Positions 1 to 16,656 of a stretch of DNA of 64,000 nucleotides are shown piece after piece; position 1 is the stretch's first letter; each line of letters opens with the position of its first letter. The translations under genes and the position numbers were made by a program. The stretch comes from Mycteria americana (taxonomy: Eukaryota; Chordata; Aves; Ciconiiformes; Ciconiidae): contig NW_027445659.1 of assembly GCF_035582795.1 (NCBI RefSeq), forward strand, positions 186,001 to 250,000, read 5' to 3'. Below the pieces are notes generated by a model. The model did not search any database. It saw only the letters and a program-made list of their open reading frames with translations, and was not told the DNA's origin.

Positions 1-230
1 GGGGTCCCATGGGGTCGTGGGGGGGCCCTGAGGGGCATTCCTGGGGCCTGGAGGGGGGTGGGGGTCCCATGGGAGGGCCCTGGGGGGGATTAGGGGGGCC
101 CTTGGGGTCCCGGGAGGGAAACATGGGGCACCGGGGTCTCCTTGGGGGCCCTTGTGGAGGGGCCGTAGGATGGGCTGTGGGGGGTCTTGGGAGGGATTTG
201 GGGGGGGTCGTGCTGACCATGTCCCTGCAG

Positions 231-3200
231 ACACTGGCGACGGCGGTGGTGCAGCTGGTGGTGGCGGAGCCGGGGGGCCCGGGGGGGCCCTGGGCTAAGC
301 GGGGCTGCGGCGTCGCCTGCCTGGTGCGGGACAGCCCCCGCCGCTCCTACTTCATCCGCCTCTACTGCCTGGCCGTGAGTGGGGGGCCGGGGGGCGGGCC
401 AGGGAGATCTGGGGGGGTCCCAGGGTCGGGGGGGTCCCTGGGGGTCACTCGGGGTCAGGTGTCCCGGGGGTCCTGGGGTCAGGGGAGGTTCCTGGGGGTC
501 TCTTGGGATAAGGGTTTCCCTGAGGGTCTCTCAGGGTGAGGGGGTCCCTGGGGGTCCTGGGGTCGGGGGGGTCCCTGGGGATCTCTCGGGATGAGGGTCT
601 CCCTAGGGGTCCTGGGAGTCTCTCAGGGTGAGGGGGTCCCTGGGGGTCTCTTGGGGGTGGGGGATCCCTAGGGGTCCTGAGGTCGGGGGGGTCCCTGGGG
701 GTCTCTCAGGGTGAGGGGGTCCTTGGGGGTCTCTCGGGGTCAAGGGGTCCCTGGGGGTCTCTCGGGGGCGGGGGGTCCCCGGGGGTCTCTGGGTGCCCCA
801 TGCTGTGGCGCAGGCCGGGAGCCTGTGGTGGGAGCAGGAGCTGCACGGGGAGATGGGCTACGCCGCCCCCACCCCCTTCTTCCACACCTTCGCCTCCCAC
901 GTGAGTGGGCGGGGCCGGGGGAGGGCGGAGCCCCGGGGAGGGGGCAGGGCCAAGGGGTGGGGCTGAGGGCACGTGGGAGGGGCCAAGGGGCGGGGCTGAG
1001 GGCACGTGGGAGGGGCCAAGGGGCGGGGCTGAGGACATGTGGGTGGGGCCAAGGGGCGGGGCTGAGGGCACGTGGGCGGGGCCAAGGGGCGGGGCTGAGG
1101 GCACGTGGGCGGGGCCAAGGGGCGGGGCTGAGGGCACATGGGAGGGGCCAAGGGGCGGGGCTGAGGGTATGTGGGATGAGCCAAGGGGCGGGGCTGAGGG
1201 CATGTGGGAGGGGCCAAGGGGCGGGGCTGAGGGCACATGGGAGGGGCCAAGGGGCAAGGCTGAGGGCACGTGGGAGGGGCCAAGGGGCGGGGCTGAGGGC
1301 ACGTGGGAGGGGCCAAGGGGCGGGGCTGAGGGGTGTGGGAGGGGGCAAGGGGCGGGGCTGAGGGCACGTGGGAGGGGCTTGCTGCCCATGGGCGGGTCCC
1401 ATGGGGCAGGCCCCTGATTGGCTGTGCAGGAGGGCCGGGTGGGGCTGAACTTCGCGGATGAGGGGGAGGCGGCCGCCTTCGAGGGGACGGTGCAGGAGCG
1501 GCTGCGCCGGCGCCAGCAGCGGGCGGGTGAGCACACGGCCCCCCACAGTGCACCGGGACAGCCCCCCCAGTGTGCCCTGGGGCAGCCCCCCGCTCACCCC
1601 GTCTCCCCTCTGTCCCCCAGAGAAGAGGCAGCTCCCGCCCCCGCCGCCCCCCGGCGATGGTGAGTCCCCCCGTCCCGGCTGCTTCGGGGCAGGGGGGTGA
1701 TGGGGGGAGCAGAGCTGGGGGGGGACACAAGGGGACGCCGTGGCGTGCGGTGCCAACGCCCCCTGTCCCCCCGCAGAGCGCCGCGGGAGCCTGCCCCGGG
1801 CCCCCATGGCCACCACCGACGGCAGCGGTGAGTGCCTGCCCCATAGCGGGGTCCCGCAGCCCCATAGCGGGGTATTGCTTCCCCATAGAGAGTTTCTCAA
1901 CTGGGTCTTGTCCCTCGCAGCCCCCCCACTCCCAGCCGTGCCCATTGCCAACCCCGACATCACGGCATCTCGCTACCGGGGGCTGCCCAGCCCCACGGGA
2001 TCCACGGCGGGACCCACGGCGAGCCCCACAGCCGGGGAGCAGAAGAAGGGCCGGAAGAAGATCTCCAAGGCTGACATTGGGGCCCCCTCCGGCTTCAAGT
2101 GCGTCTGGGGGGGGAACATGTGGGGATGCATGGGGCGGAGGGGACCCCACCATCTGTCGGGGGGGCATATATGGGTCCAGCCGTGGGGCAGGCGGCCCCC
2201 CCCGCGGGGCAGCCCCTCACTATCCTCTCCCCCCCGCCAGGCACGTCGGTCACATCGGCTGGGACCCCAACAATGGCTTCGACGTAGGTGGCTCCTGCGT
2301 GTCCCCCTGCGTCCTCCTCGCCACCTGGCGTGGGATGACGGCGTTGGGTGACGGTGTGGGGCACACAGGTGGCGGCGCTGGACCCTGCCCTGCGGGCCCT
2401 TTTCGCCCGGGCCGGCATCAGCGAGGCGCAGCTGGCCGACGCCGAGACCTCCCGCCTCATCCACGACTTCATCCAGGGCCGGGGCGGGCTGCAGGCCGTG
2501 CGGGAGGAGATGCGCCGGCAGGGTGAGCCCCCTGTGCCTATGGGCACCTATAGGCACCACCGGCACCCCCCGGGGGGGCACAGGGGGCCGTACAGACCTT
2601 CTCTGCACGGCCCCGCCTGGCCCTTATAGGATCCATACAGCCCCCCCTCCCCGGGATTTCGAGGGTCCTGTGCTCCCCCACGCAGTCCCCTCGGGTACAG
2701 AGTCTGTAAGGCTCCCTCTGTACGGGATCCATACGCCCCATCGCAGCGTCCATACAGCCCCCACTGTTAGAGGAGCCGTATGTCCCCCACGGTGCCACCC
2801 CGCACTACAGCCCCCCCGGGCGCTCGTTAAGGCTCTCATTAACGTCTCTCTCTCCACCCCCCCGCAGGTCCCCCGCCCCCGCCGGGCCGGGGGGGCACCC
2901 CGCCGCCCCCGCCGCCCCCCACCGGGCCCCCCCGCAGCCGCTCGGGGCCGCTGCCCCCGCCCCCGCCGCCGGGGGGCCCCCCGCCCCCCCCCCGCAGCGG
3001 GCCCCCCGCGGCCCCGCCCTCCCGCCCCATCGCCCCGCCCCCGGCCCGCGGCCCCGCCCCTCCGGGTGCCGCCGCCCCGCCCCCTCCTCCGCCGCCCCCT
3101 CCCCCTCCTCCCCCCGGCGGCGGCCCCGGCGGCGGCCCCGGCGGCCCCCCCGCACCCCCCCCGGCCCGGGGGGCCCTGCTGGACCAGATCCGCCAGGGCG

Positions 3201-3918
3201 TGACCCTGAACAAGGTCGGCGGGGGCCGGGGTCCCCTGGGGCGGGGAGGGGGGGGGGCGGGAGTCTCCCATGATCCCCTGGGGCGGGGGGGAGTATCCCA
3301 TGATCCCCTGGGGTGGGGGGAGAGTATCCCATGATACCCTGGGGCTGGGGGTCCTGGGGTCCCCTGGGGCTGGGGGGGAGTATCCCATGATCCTCTGGGG
3401 CAGGGGGATTATCCCATGATCCCCTGGAGCTGGGGGGGGGGTCCCGGGAATCCTCGGGGGGCGGGTGGGGGGGAGGTGGGTGTGTGTGAGTCCCATGATC
3501 CTCTAGGGCAGGTGGGAGGGTCCCATGAGCCTCTGCGGCTGGGGGGGAGTCTCCCGTGATGCTCTGGGGCTGTTACAAGCCGTTGCCATGGTGCCGTTGC
3601 CATGGTGCCGGTGGCCGCGGGTCAGGGTCCAAGCCATGGGGCTGCCCTGACCCTCCCCGGCCCCCCAGACCCCCGAGGCCCCGGAGGGCGGCAGCGGCGG
3701 CGGCGGCCCCAGCGCGGGGGGGCTGGTGGGGGCCCTGATGGACGTCATGCAGAAGCGCAGCAGAGTCATCCACTCCTCGGGTGAGCGCCCCACGGCCGCC
3801 CCACGGTGGGGGGGGCACCCCGCGGCCCCCGCCTGGGCTCCCCTGACCCCCCCCCTTTCTCCCAGACGAAGGCGAGGATGGCGAGGAGGAGGACGAGGAC
3901 GACGAGTGGGACGACTGA
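231..3918 (+). CDS. WAS: WASP, Wiskott-Aldrich syndrome protein (5' exon missing from window)
   Basis: Haematopoietic activator of the Arp2/3 complex, working under Cdc42 in the cytosol. Exons placed in frame: 231-374, 814-900, 1430-1526, 1621-1659, 1777-1827, 1921-2098, 2241-2283, 2369-2522, 2868-3214, 3669-3780, 3866-3918 (stop TGA), 434 codons in all. In order they give most of the WH1/EVH1 domain ([16 protein letters not shown]-like, PTPFFHTF), a basic stretch, the CRIB/GBD motif ([20 protein letters not shown]), the autoinhibitory helix ([18 protein letters not shown]), a long Pro-rich exon, one WH2 motif ([13 protein letters not shown]), the central region ([11 protein letters not shown]) and an acidic tail ending [10 protein letters not shown] single WH2 separates it from WASL, which has two. 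The first coding exon must lie left of the window. The tyrosine phosphorylated in mammalian WASP is His here. SUV39H1 follows on the same strand, as on human Xp11.23. Confidence 0.95.
945..1375. repeat. 33-bp minisatellite in a WAS intron
   Basis: About 13 near-identical tandem units of 33 bp, with core GGCCAAGGGGCGGGGCTGAG followed by GGCACGTGGGAGG. Because 33 is a multiple of three, all six frames stay open across it. This creates several long meaningless ORFs of 170-430 codons on both strands. Each unit carries a CACGTG E-box and a GC box. Confidence 0.93.
3240..3560. repeat. Minisatellite in a late WAS intron
   Basis: Degenerate tandem units of roughly 30-40 bp built on TCCCATGATCCCCTGGGG followed by a G-run, about eight copies. 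It lies between the exon carrying WH2 and the exon carrying the central region. No coding signal. Confidence 0.8.
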
Positions 3919-4003
3919 GCCCCCCGGCTTGTGCCCCCCAGCCCCATTACCCCTCCTGGCCCTCCCCCCCCCATTTGCCCCCCCCAGCCCCCCGTAAATG
4001 CCG

Positions 4004-4009
4004 AATAAA
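4004..4009 (+). terminator. Poly(A) signal of WAS
   Basis: AATAAA 86 bp after the WAS stop codon, in an otherwise C-rich 3' UTR. It implies a very short 3' UTR and about 400 bp between WAS and the SUV39H1 start codon. Confidence 0.85.
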
Positions 4010-4079
4010 GGCGATGAGAAACGGGAATGGCGCCGCTGGTTAATTACCGCTTTTAACGGCTAATGAGCGCTTAAAGGGT

Positions 4080-4412
4080 CGGGCGGCTGCGGCGCGGCTC
4101 TGAGGGGAGAGTCCGGGGAAGGCCAGGCGGCCGGGGCCCGGGCCGACGCGGGGCGGGGGAAGGCCCCGCGTCCTGAGCGGGGTCGGGGCCGGCGGAACCG
4201 CGGGGAAATGGGTCAAACCCGGCCCTTTTCGGGGCAAGCGGCCCGCGCGCGGAGGCTGCCGGGAGTATGCAAATGAGGCAGCGCCGCCGCCAATGGGAGC
4301 CGCGCGGGGGCGGGAGGAGGCCCCGCCCCGCGCCGCGCGCTGCCCGCCGGGCGGAAGTGGCAAAAAAAAAAAAAGGGGGAAAAAGGGAAAAAAAAAAAAG
4401 AAGCGGCAGAAA
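4080..4412 (+). promoter_or_regulatory. SUV39H1 promoter and 5' UTR, with octamer and CCAAT
   Basis: GC-rich upstream region. It contains a perfect octamer ATGCAAAT at 4267-4274 and a CCAAT box near 4289, followed by two A-rich runs at about 4361-4399 just before the start codon. The transcription start cannot be fixed from sequence alone. Confidence 0.55.
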
Positions 4413-10167
<5,755 letters not shown>

Positions 10168-10969
10168 GGCGGCGGCGGCCGCCCCGGGAGGGCCCTGCGG
10201 GGAGAGCGGGGCGGGGGGAGCGGGGTGAGGCCGGGCCCGGGGCCCGCAGTCAGCCGGGGAGGGCGGGGCGGGGGCGGGCCCACGGGACCCTGCGGGGACC
10301 GAGCGGCGGTACCTGCCCGTCCCGCTCCACCTCCGTCTCCCGCCGCCGCCGGGTCCCCTGCAGGGCCGGGCCGGGCGGGCGGGGCGGGGCCGCCGGTGGG
10401 CCGGGACCGGCCGCGCTCCCCGCCCCTCCGAAATGGCGGCCGCCGCCTCACGCCAAAATGGCGCCGGGCGTCGCCCTGGTGACGGCGCGCGGCGGCGGTG
10501 GGCGGCCTTGTCCGCGCGAGGGGGCGGGGCCCGCGCCGGGATTGGCAGCGTCCGCGAAGGGGGCGGGGCGTGTCCGCTCCTCTGTGGTGCACCCGCCTTC
10601 CTAGCCCTCCCTGGTTACCGGCCCTTCTGCCTGGCGCCTCTCGCCTGCCCTGGGTCCTTCCGCCCGCCGCGTTTGCGACCTCGCGCCGCGCTTGACGGCA
10701 GCCCCCCCCCCCCGTTTGCGGTAGTGGGTGGGCGGGGGCGGCTCGCTTGACGGCAGTGGAGACTCCTGCTGCGCGACCTTTGCGGCACACGGCGGGGTGG
10801 CCGGCGCGCTATACGGCAGGGGCGGCTGGGGGTGTGTGGGCCGGGGGGCTGCGGGGCGGGGGCGGCGGGCTGGGAGGGGTCCCGCTGCCGTCCCCGGCTC
10901 TCCGTGACCCCCCCCCCCCCCCCCTCCGTGTCGCCCCCAGGCGCCGTCCCGGGCCCCCGCGATGGCAGC
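10168..10969. promoter_or_regulatory. Head-to-head promoter region of WDR13 (-) and TAFAZZIN (+)
   Basis: CpG-dense 800-bp interval between two divergent start codons. It has two YY1-type motifs, GAAATGGCGGC at about 10431 and CAAAATGGCGCC at about 10454, many GC boxes and no obvious TATA box. A plausible WDR13 5' UTR donor (complement of GGTACC, near 10312) and a TAFAZZIN 5' UTR acceptor CCCCCAG ending at 10940 suggest that both genes have non-coding first exons here. Confidence 0.7.
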
Positions 10970-13400
10970 ATGCCGCTGGCGGTGAGGTGGCCCTTCCCCG
11001 CGGGGCCGCCCCTGCCCTGGGCCCTGGCCAGCCGCCTCGTCACCGGCCTGGTGGGCACCTACAGCTGCGTCTGGACCCGTGAGTGCCCCGCCGGTGCCCC
11101 GCCCGCGGCCGGGGGGGCGGCTGGAAGGCGGGGGGGGCGGGGGGGGCCCGCGGGGCAGCCTTTCGCTGCAGCTCCCCCCAGGCCCCCGTCCCCCCGCAGG
11201 GTACCTGAACCGCCTGCGGGTGCACAACGCCGAGGTGCTGCACGAGCTGGTGGAGCGCCGGGGGCCCCGCACCCCCCTCCTCACCCTCTCCAACCACCAG
11301 TCCTGCATGGACGACCCCCACCTCTGGGGTACGCCTGGGGGGGGTCCCCAGGGGCTTCTGACGGAGCTGGAGGGGGGGAGCTCTGCGGGTCTGTCTGTGG
11401 TCCCTGGCTGGTCTGGGGGTGCCCCTGTGACCCCCCTACTTCTTCCCTCCGCCAGGTTCCCTGAAGCTGCGGCACGTCTGGAGCCTGCACAAGATGCGGT
11501 GGTGAGGGGGGGGGCCCTGGGGGGGGTCTCGGGGAGCCCCCTCCCTGCTCACCACCTGTCCCCGCAGGACCCCCACGGCCGCCGACATCTGCTTCACCCG
11601 GGAGCTGCACTCGCGCTTCTTCAGCCTGGGCCGCTGCGTCCCCGTCTGCCGGGGTGAGCGGGGGGCAACTGGGGTGCGGGGCCGAGCAGGGGGATCCCCG
11701 TCTGTACTGGGGGTGTCCCAGTTTGTACTGGGGGGTGCCAAGGGGACAGACCCAGCCCGGTCTGGGGGCTCCCAGCCTCTACTGGGACAGATTCCAGTTC
11801 ACTTTAGCAGACTAAGGGCGGGGTGGTTGTGCTGGGCAGTGCGTACTGGAGGGATCCGAGTGCGCTGAACTGGTGTCCCCAGGGGACGGCGTGTACCAGC
11901 GAGGGATGGACTTCATCCTGGAGAAGCTCAACCAGGGGGACTGGGTGCACGTCTTCCCCGAGGGTATGGGGAGCACTGGGGGAACTGGGGAATGTGGGGG
12001 GCTTGTCTGCTCTAGAGGGACTGGGAGGCACTGGGGTCACTGGGGTTGGCGAGAAGTGTTTACATCAGGGTCACTGGGAACCCCAGTGGGGGTCGGGAAC
12101 TGGGAGGACTGGGAAGGACTGTGAACCTTGGGGACTGGCCTGCTTTCTTCTCCAGGTGGGGGGGCTGGGGAGACCCTTGGGGGTCTCCTGTGCTGCCCCC
12201 CCCATGGCCCCATGTCCCCACAGGGAAAGTGAACATGGGGCAGGAGTTCGTGCGCTTCAAGTGGGGTGAGCCCCCCAACCGTCCGTCTGTTCCCCAAGTC
12301 CCCTGACCCTCCACTGCTTCTCAACCCCAGTTGTCCCGCAGTTGCCACTCGCACTTGCCTCCTCTGCCCCCCAACCGCTTCTCTGCCCCCCAACCGCTTC
12401 TCTGCCCCCCAACCGCCTTCTTGTGGCCCCCCCATCATCCCCTTGGCCTCCCCAAGGGCTGTCCAGCCCCCCCAAAACGACCACCTTGCCCCCCCCCGCA
12501 GGCATCGGGCGCCTCCTGGCCGAGTGCCGCCTCGACCCAGTCGTCCTGCCCCTGTGGCACGGGGGTGAGCGGGGCTGAGGGGCGCCGGGGTGTGGGGCGG
12601 GAGGGCACAGGGGGTCTGGGAGGTTGTGGGTGGGGTCGCAGGAGGAGCTGGGGGGGGGTTCATGGGGCCACAGGGGAGGGTGGGATGGGGGATGTGGGCA
12701 AACGGGGCCGTGTGGGGAGTCAGGGGGGCACAGGGTGGGGCTGGGTCCCGCCGTGGGGCTGGGTCCCGCCGTGGGGCCTGTCCCACTGCTAGGCCGCACA
12801 GGCACCTGCTGACCCTCATGCCAGGCATGAACGACGTCCTGCCCAACGCCCCCCCGTACGTGCCCCGTGTAGGGCAGGTGAGTGAGCGGAGGTGGGGGGC
12901 AGGGGGGCACATGGGCACCCCAGCTGTGGGGTGCGCTGGGGCAGTGGGCAGCTGTGGGGCTGGGCTATAGAGTGTTAGTGGAACGGGGTGGCTCCATTGT
13001 GGGGCGGGGTATGGGGCCTGTGGGGCAGGTAGTGGGCCTAGGGGTGGTTGTGGAGCAGGCTGTGGGGTACTGATGCTGTCCCGCAGCGGATCACGGTGGT
13101 CGTGGGCCGACCGTTCAGTGTGCGGCCCCTCCTCGAGCGGCTCCGGGCTGAGGGCACGTCAACGGTGAGTGCTTGGGCGGCTGCCCCATGGCAGGAGGGG
13201 CGACACTGCTCTGCCCCACAGCTCTGCGGGGCCTGTTCCCCCCTCCCCTGGCCTCAGGTGCTATGGGCTCAGCCCCATGGCTCTGTGGGGCCCGGCCCCC
13301 TGCCCCCCAGGTGGAGATACGGAAAGCGCTGACGGATTTTGTGCAGAGAGAATTTGAAGCACTGCGGGGCCAGGCCCGGGCCCTGCACCCCGCCCCATAG
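10970..13400 (+). CDS. TAFAZZIN: Tafazzin, cardiolipin transacylase, complete
   Basis: Mitochondrial phospholipid-lysophospholipid transacylase that remodels cardiolipin on inner and outer membrane faces. Exons 10970-11078, 11200-11328, 11456-11501, 11568-11653, 11883-11963, 12224-12265, 12502-12564, 12825-12877, 13087-13164 and 13311-13400 join to 258 aa. The HX4D acyltransferase motif is intact ([13 protein letters not shown], His69 and Asp74). Other family blocks are [49 protein letters not shown] and the C-terminal helix [17 protein letters not shown]. Exon 4 joins directly to the exon starting GDGVYQ, so the extra human exon 5 is absent, matching the short delta-5 isoform. The ATG at 10962 is out of frame; the one at 10970 gives the conserved MPL start. 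Confidence 0.97.
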
Positions 13401-13665
13401 CATGTGGGGCGCCCCATGGACAATTGGACCGACCGCCCTGCCCATGGCGGGACCTGCGCCACGGTGAGACTGCCCCACGGCACGACAGCCCCGCAGCCCG
13501 CTCTGCAGTCTCGCGGGCCCCACAGCCAGCCAGCCAACCAGACTGGCGCACGGCACAACAGCCCCACAGCCATCCCTGCAGCGCCGTGGGGCGTTGGCAA
13601 AGGACAGACAGATGAACGAGCTGCCCCGCAGCGTGCCCCCGCTCCCAGCTCCCGTGCACGGTGCC

Positions 13666-13671
13666 AATAAA
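13666..13671 (+). terminator. Poly(A) signal of TAFAZZIN
   Basis: AATAAA 266 bp after the TAFAZZIN stop. It sits 136 bp from the opposing BCAP31 signal, so the two transcripts end tail to tail without obvious overlap. Confidence 0.88.
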
Positions 13672-13806
13672 GGTGGTGGAGCCTCAGTGGTCTCAGGACC
13701 CGGGTGGGGCTGCTGGGGGGTAACGGGGACCCGGGGGGTGGCTGGGGTGTTCAGGGGGTCCCTGAGGAGGTGGGAGACGGAGACGAGCCCAGCCCGATCC
13801 CACGTG

Positions 13807-13812
13807 TTTATT
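13807..13812 (-). terminator. Poly(A) signal of BCAP31
   Basis: TTTATT on the + strand, AATAAA on the transcribed strand, about 260 bp beyond the BCAP31 stop codon. Confidence 0.87.
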
Positions 13813-14073
13813 GAAGCAGAAGCTGGCGGGGGGGAACCCCCCCAGGAAGGGGCAAAGGGGGGCTCAGACCCCCCCCCTGCCCCCCTAGAGTGCTGCCACA
13901 GAGCGGGGGGTCCCCAAACGCGGTGGTGGTGGTGTGGGGGCAGCTGGGGGTCCCTGGAAACCCCTTGTCCAAGTCCTGCCCCCACCCCACCCCCCCATCC
14001 CCGAACCGGGGGTGGGGTGGGGTGGGGTGGGGCCTGGTCCGGTGGGTGTGGCCTGGGGGCGTGGCCTGGCCCA

Positions 14074-15345
14074 TCACTCTTCCTTCTTATCCCGGGGGCC
14101 ATCATGAGCAGCCTGGGGGAGAGTGGGGGGGTGTGTTTACCGAGGTGGGTTTTGGGGGGGTGCAGGGGGTTTAGGGCCCGCCCCCCATCATACCTGCAGG
14201 CGGGCATGCTGGTCCAGCAGCCGGTCGTACTCCCGTGTCAGCCCCTCGGCCTGGCGCCGCATGGCCTGCACCTCGTTCTCTGCCTTCTCCAGAGCTGGGG
14301 GGGGGGGGGGGGGGGGGAGATGGTGGTGTCAGCGTCACCCCCAAAAACTCCAGCCCCTCGTCTTGTAACACCCCCCCCCCCCCAGTTCCCCTCTCCGTAC
14401 TGCGCTTGCTGGCTGCTAGCTCCTCTTTCAGCTTCTCCACCTTGGCCTTGAGGCTCTCATTCTCGTCGTGGGAGGGGGATGGGCTGCCCCCATCACCCCC
14501 CGCCTCCTGCAGCTGCTGGGGGGACACATCGGGGCGGGGGGGCACATCAGGGTCTGAGGCACCCGGGGCAGCCCCCTTCCCTCCCCCCCCCCGCCAGCTG
14601 CGGTACCTTCCGCAGGGCGTCGTTGTCCTCCATGTAGCGGCGGGCGGCCTGGCTGGCACCTTCTGCTTGTTTCCGGAAGGCCTCGCTGGAAGCGCCCAGC
14701 ACGGCCTGCTGCGAGATGAGGGTGACCAGGCGGCGCAGGAGGCTGCGGGAGGCAGGGTGAGCCGGGCCCTGCGGCCGCCCCGACACCCCCCCCCACCCCC
14801 CCCCCCCCCCGACCCCCTAACTCACAAGGAGAGCAGGAGGGCAAAGCCGGCCAGGTAGAGGTTGCGCTGGGCTCGGAAGAGCTTCATGTGGAAGTGCTCG
14901 AGGGCTCCGGGGCTGCTCTGCAGGGCCACCCGCTCTGTCACGTCGTACTTACTGGTCTCCCGCACGGCGTCTGCGGGAAGGGGGTGTCAGCGTGGGGGGG
15001 GGGGCGGCCCAGCTCCCCCCAACACCCCCCGGCCTCCGGGGGTGGGGGTGGTGCTGGCACCCACCGAGGAGCAGGAGGACGAGGATGACGATGAGGACGA
15101 TGAAGACGGTGTTGCCGTAGGCCACTGCCAGGCCCACCAGGCGTGACTTGAAGATCTTCTGCCATCTAATGGGGGAGCAGAGGTTGGGGACAGGAGCCGG
15201 GACCCCCAGGCCCGGGACACCCCCCCAGCCCCGGGGGCTCCCTTCCACCCTACCTGGCGGCCGAGACGAAGGGGATGCAGAGCAGGAGAACGAGGAAGAC
15301 CTCGGCGTAGAGGAAGGTGGCGACCGCCGTCCACTGCAGGCTCAT
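14074..15345 (-). CDS. BCAP31: B-cell receptor-associated protein 31, complete
   Basis: ER membrane protein that escorts membrane-protein cargo and scaffolds procaspase-8. Exons in transcript order: 15345-15254, 15165-15065, 14970-14826, 14742-14607, 14515-14401, 14294-14194, 14112-14074, giving 242 aa (human 246). The N-terminus MSLQWTAVATFLYAEVFLVL starts the first of three membrane helices; the others are in VLIVILVLLLL and NLYLAGFALLLSL. A Leu/Lys-rich coiled coil follows (NESLKAKVEKLKEEL, ALEKAENEVHAMRRQ, EGLTREYDRLLDQHARLQ). The tail DKKEE is the di-lysine ER-retrieval signal. The ATG has a perfect GCCACC context directly after the splice acceptor, so exon 1 is non-coding. BCAP29, the paralogue, is a poorer match at the N-terminus. 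The two mammalian caspase-8 AAVD sites are not conserved. Confidence 0.95.
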
Positions 15346-15760
15346 GGTGGCCTGGGGAGGGGGGACACAGAGAGAGAAGAGGGATGGGGACCGATGGGGT
15401 CCCGGTCGCGGCCCCCCGGGGACCCTGCCCCCCCGCCCCCTCAAGCGGCCTCACTCGCTCTCACTTTCTGGCAGCGGCGGCCCCGTCCCCGCCGACCACC
15501 GCCCCCGCCCCTACCGGAAGCAGCACTAGGCCCGGAAGGGAAGTCCCGCCCACACCTGGGCGGCAACACCCAATCAGAGCCGCTGGACGTGCCAGCACCC
15601 CCCCTCTCCCCCCGCTCCTTCCGGCGCGTACCGACGCGGCCGCGGCCGCCATCTTCCCTCCCGCCCGGAGAGGGGCCGCCGCTTCCGCCGGGTCTGTCAT
15701 GGTGGCGGCGGCTCCGGAGCGGGGCGAGGGCTGTGTGTGTGCCAGGTAGTGAGCTAGGGC
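15346..15760 (-). promoter_or_regulatory. BCAP31 promoter and non-coding exon 1
   Basis: CpG island upstream of the first coding exon. A good donor (CCG|GTAGGG on the minus strand) at about 15515 would end a non-coding exon. Two ETS-type CCGGAAG motifs lie at about 15514-15538. No TATA box is seen. Confidence 0.6.
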
Positions 15761-15854
15761 ATCCATTGCTGGCGACGGGGTGCCAGATATTGAGCTGCCC
15801 CGCTGCGGCGAGGGCGGGGTGGGAGGGGGAGGCGCCTGTGGGAGAACTGGGGGC

Positions 15855-15945
15855 CGCTGGGCATTCAGGGAATTGTAGTTCTTCAGGTGATGGCATGGCG
15901 TTGGACCACGTGGCCGCGCAGGGCATGCCGGGAGCTGTAGTTCTC
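15855..15945. promoter_or_regulatory. Two ZNF143/THAP11-type motifs
   Basis: Two copies of the ACTACA-TCCC-ATGC composite, read on the + strand as GGGAATTGTAGTTCT (about 15868) and GCATGCCGGGAGCTGTAGTT (about 15924). The family motif is common in CpG promoters. It may serve BCAP31 or an unseen divergent transcript. Confidence 0.55.
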
Positions 15946-16111
15946 GGCCAGGACGGCCCGTCAGCCATGGTGGTCTGTGGTAACGGGTGTGGGGGTTGGG
16001 CGGGGGTTAGGGGCGCTCGGGTGGGCAGCACCGCTCCTTGCCTTGTTGGTGCGATACACAGAATTTTGGTAAAAGTATCGTTCTTGTTTCTAGTGATGGT
16101 CCATCTGCTAT

Positions 16112-16656
16112 CCCACAAGGGTGAGGTCGTTTACCCGGTGTACGGGACACCGATAAACACACAGGGCAGAGGTATTTTATTTTATGTCTGCACAGAGATG
16201 GGTGCTAGGCGGTAGCTCCACAAAGCTAGCACAAAGTTCAGCCATACAAGTACAGTATTTATACAGTCTAGTTATGCATAGGCACAAGGAATTACACAAA
16301 GCGGTTTTCTATTGGTCTACATTTCTCTTATTTCAACTTAAAGCTACAGTGCTACTTTAATATGCTGCGCACGCTCAGACGTGGGGGGGTCTCTGCTTGG
16401 GCCGGGGTCTCCAGCTCGAGGGGTGTGACTTTTAGTATTATAATGAGGATAGTTTGCATGAGGGTGCTTCTTATCACACTTCTACGAGTAGTTTCAGATG
16501 GTTCCCAAAACATCTTAATTAGCTTACGTATTTCTCCAGGATGTGCTTTACTCCCAAGGACAGTAATGCGTGTTTAGACGTTCCCCTTTCCAGCCTGAAT
16601 CCCCCTTATCGGCTTTACGTAAGCCCTGGCCTTCCACCAGCTCCTGTTAGACTACA
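16112..16656 (-). mobile_element. LTR of an endogenous retrovirus fossil, copy 1
   Basis: 545-bp LTR in minus orientation, starting TGTAGTCTAACAGGAGC and carrying a TATAAATAC box and an AATAAA-type signal on the minus strand. It matches the LTR at 37414-37972 over its whole length, by eye at more than nine in ten positions. Family is not certain; LTR layout suggests an avian class II (ERVK-like) group. An ERV internal repeat tract abuts its 5' side. I could not find a clear target-site duplication. Confidence 0.75.

Noticed and set aside
706-2168. Minus-strand ORFs of 276, 407 and 436 codons opposite WAS
   Set aside because: They are produced by the 33-bp minisatellite and consist of [11 protein letters not shown]-like repeats; the + strand carries the real WAS exons.
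10962-10964. Upstream ATG eight bases before the tafazzin start
   Set aside because: Out of frame with [10 protein letters not shown]; the conserved N-terminus begins at 10970.
11654-11882. Possible tafazzin exon 5
   Set aside because: No acceptor-donor pair with a frame resembling the human exon 5 peptide; the direct exon 4 to exon 6 join is in frame and matches the short isoform.
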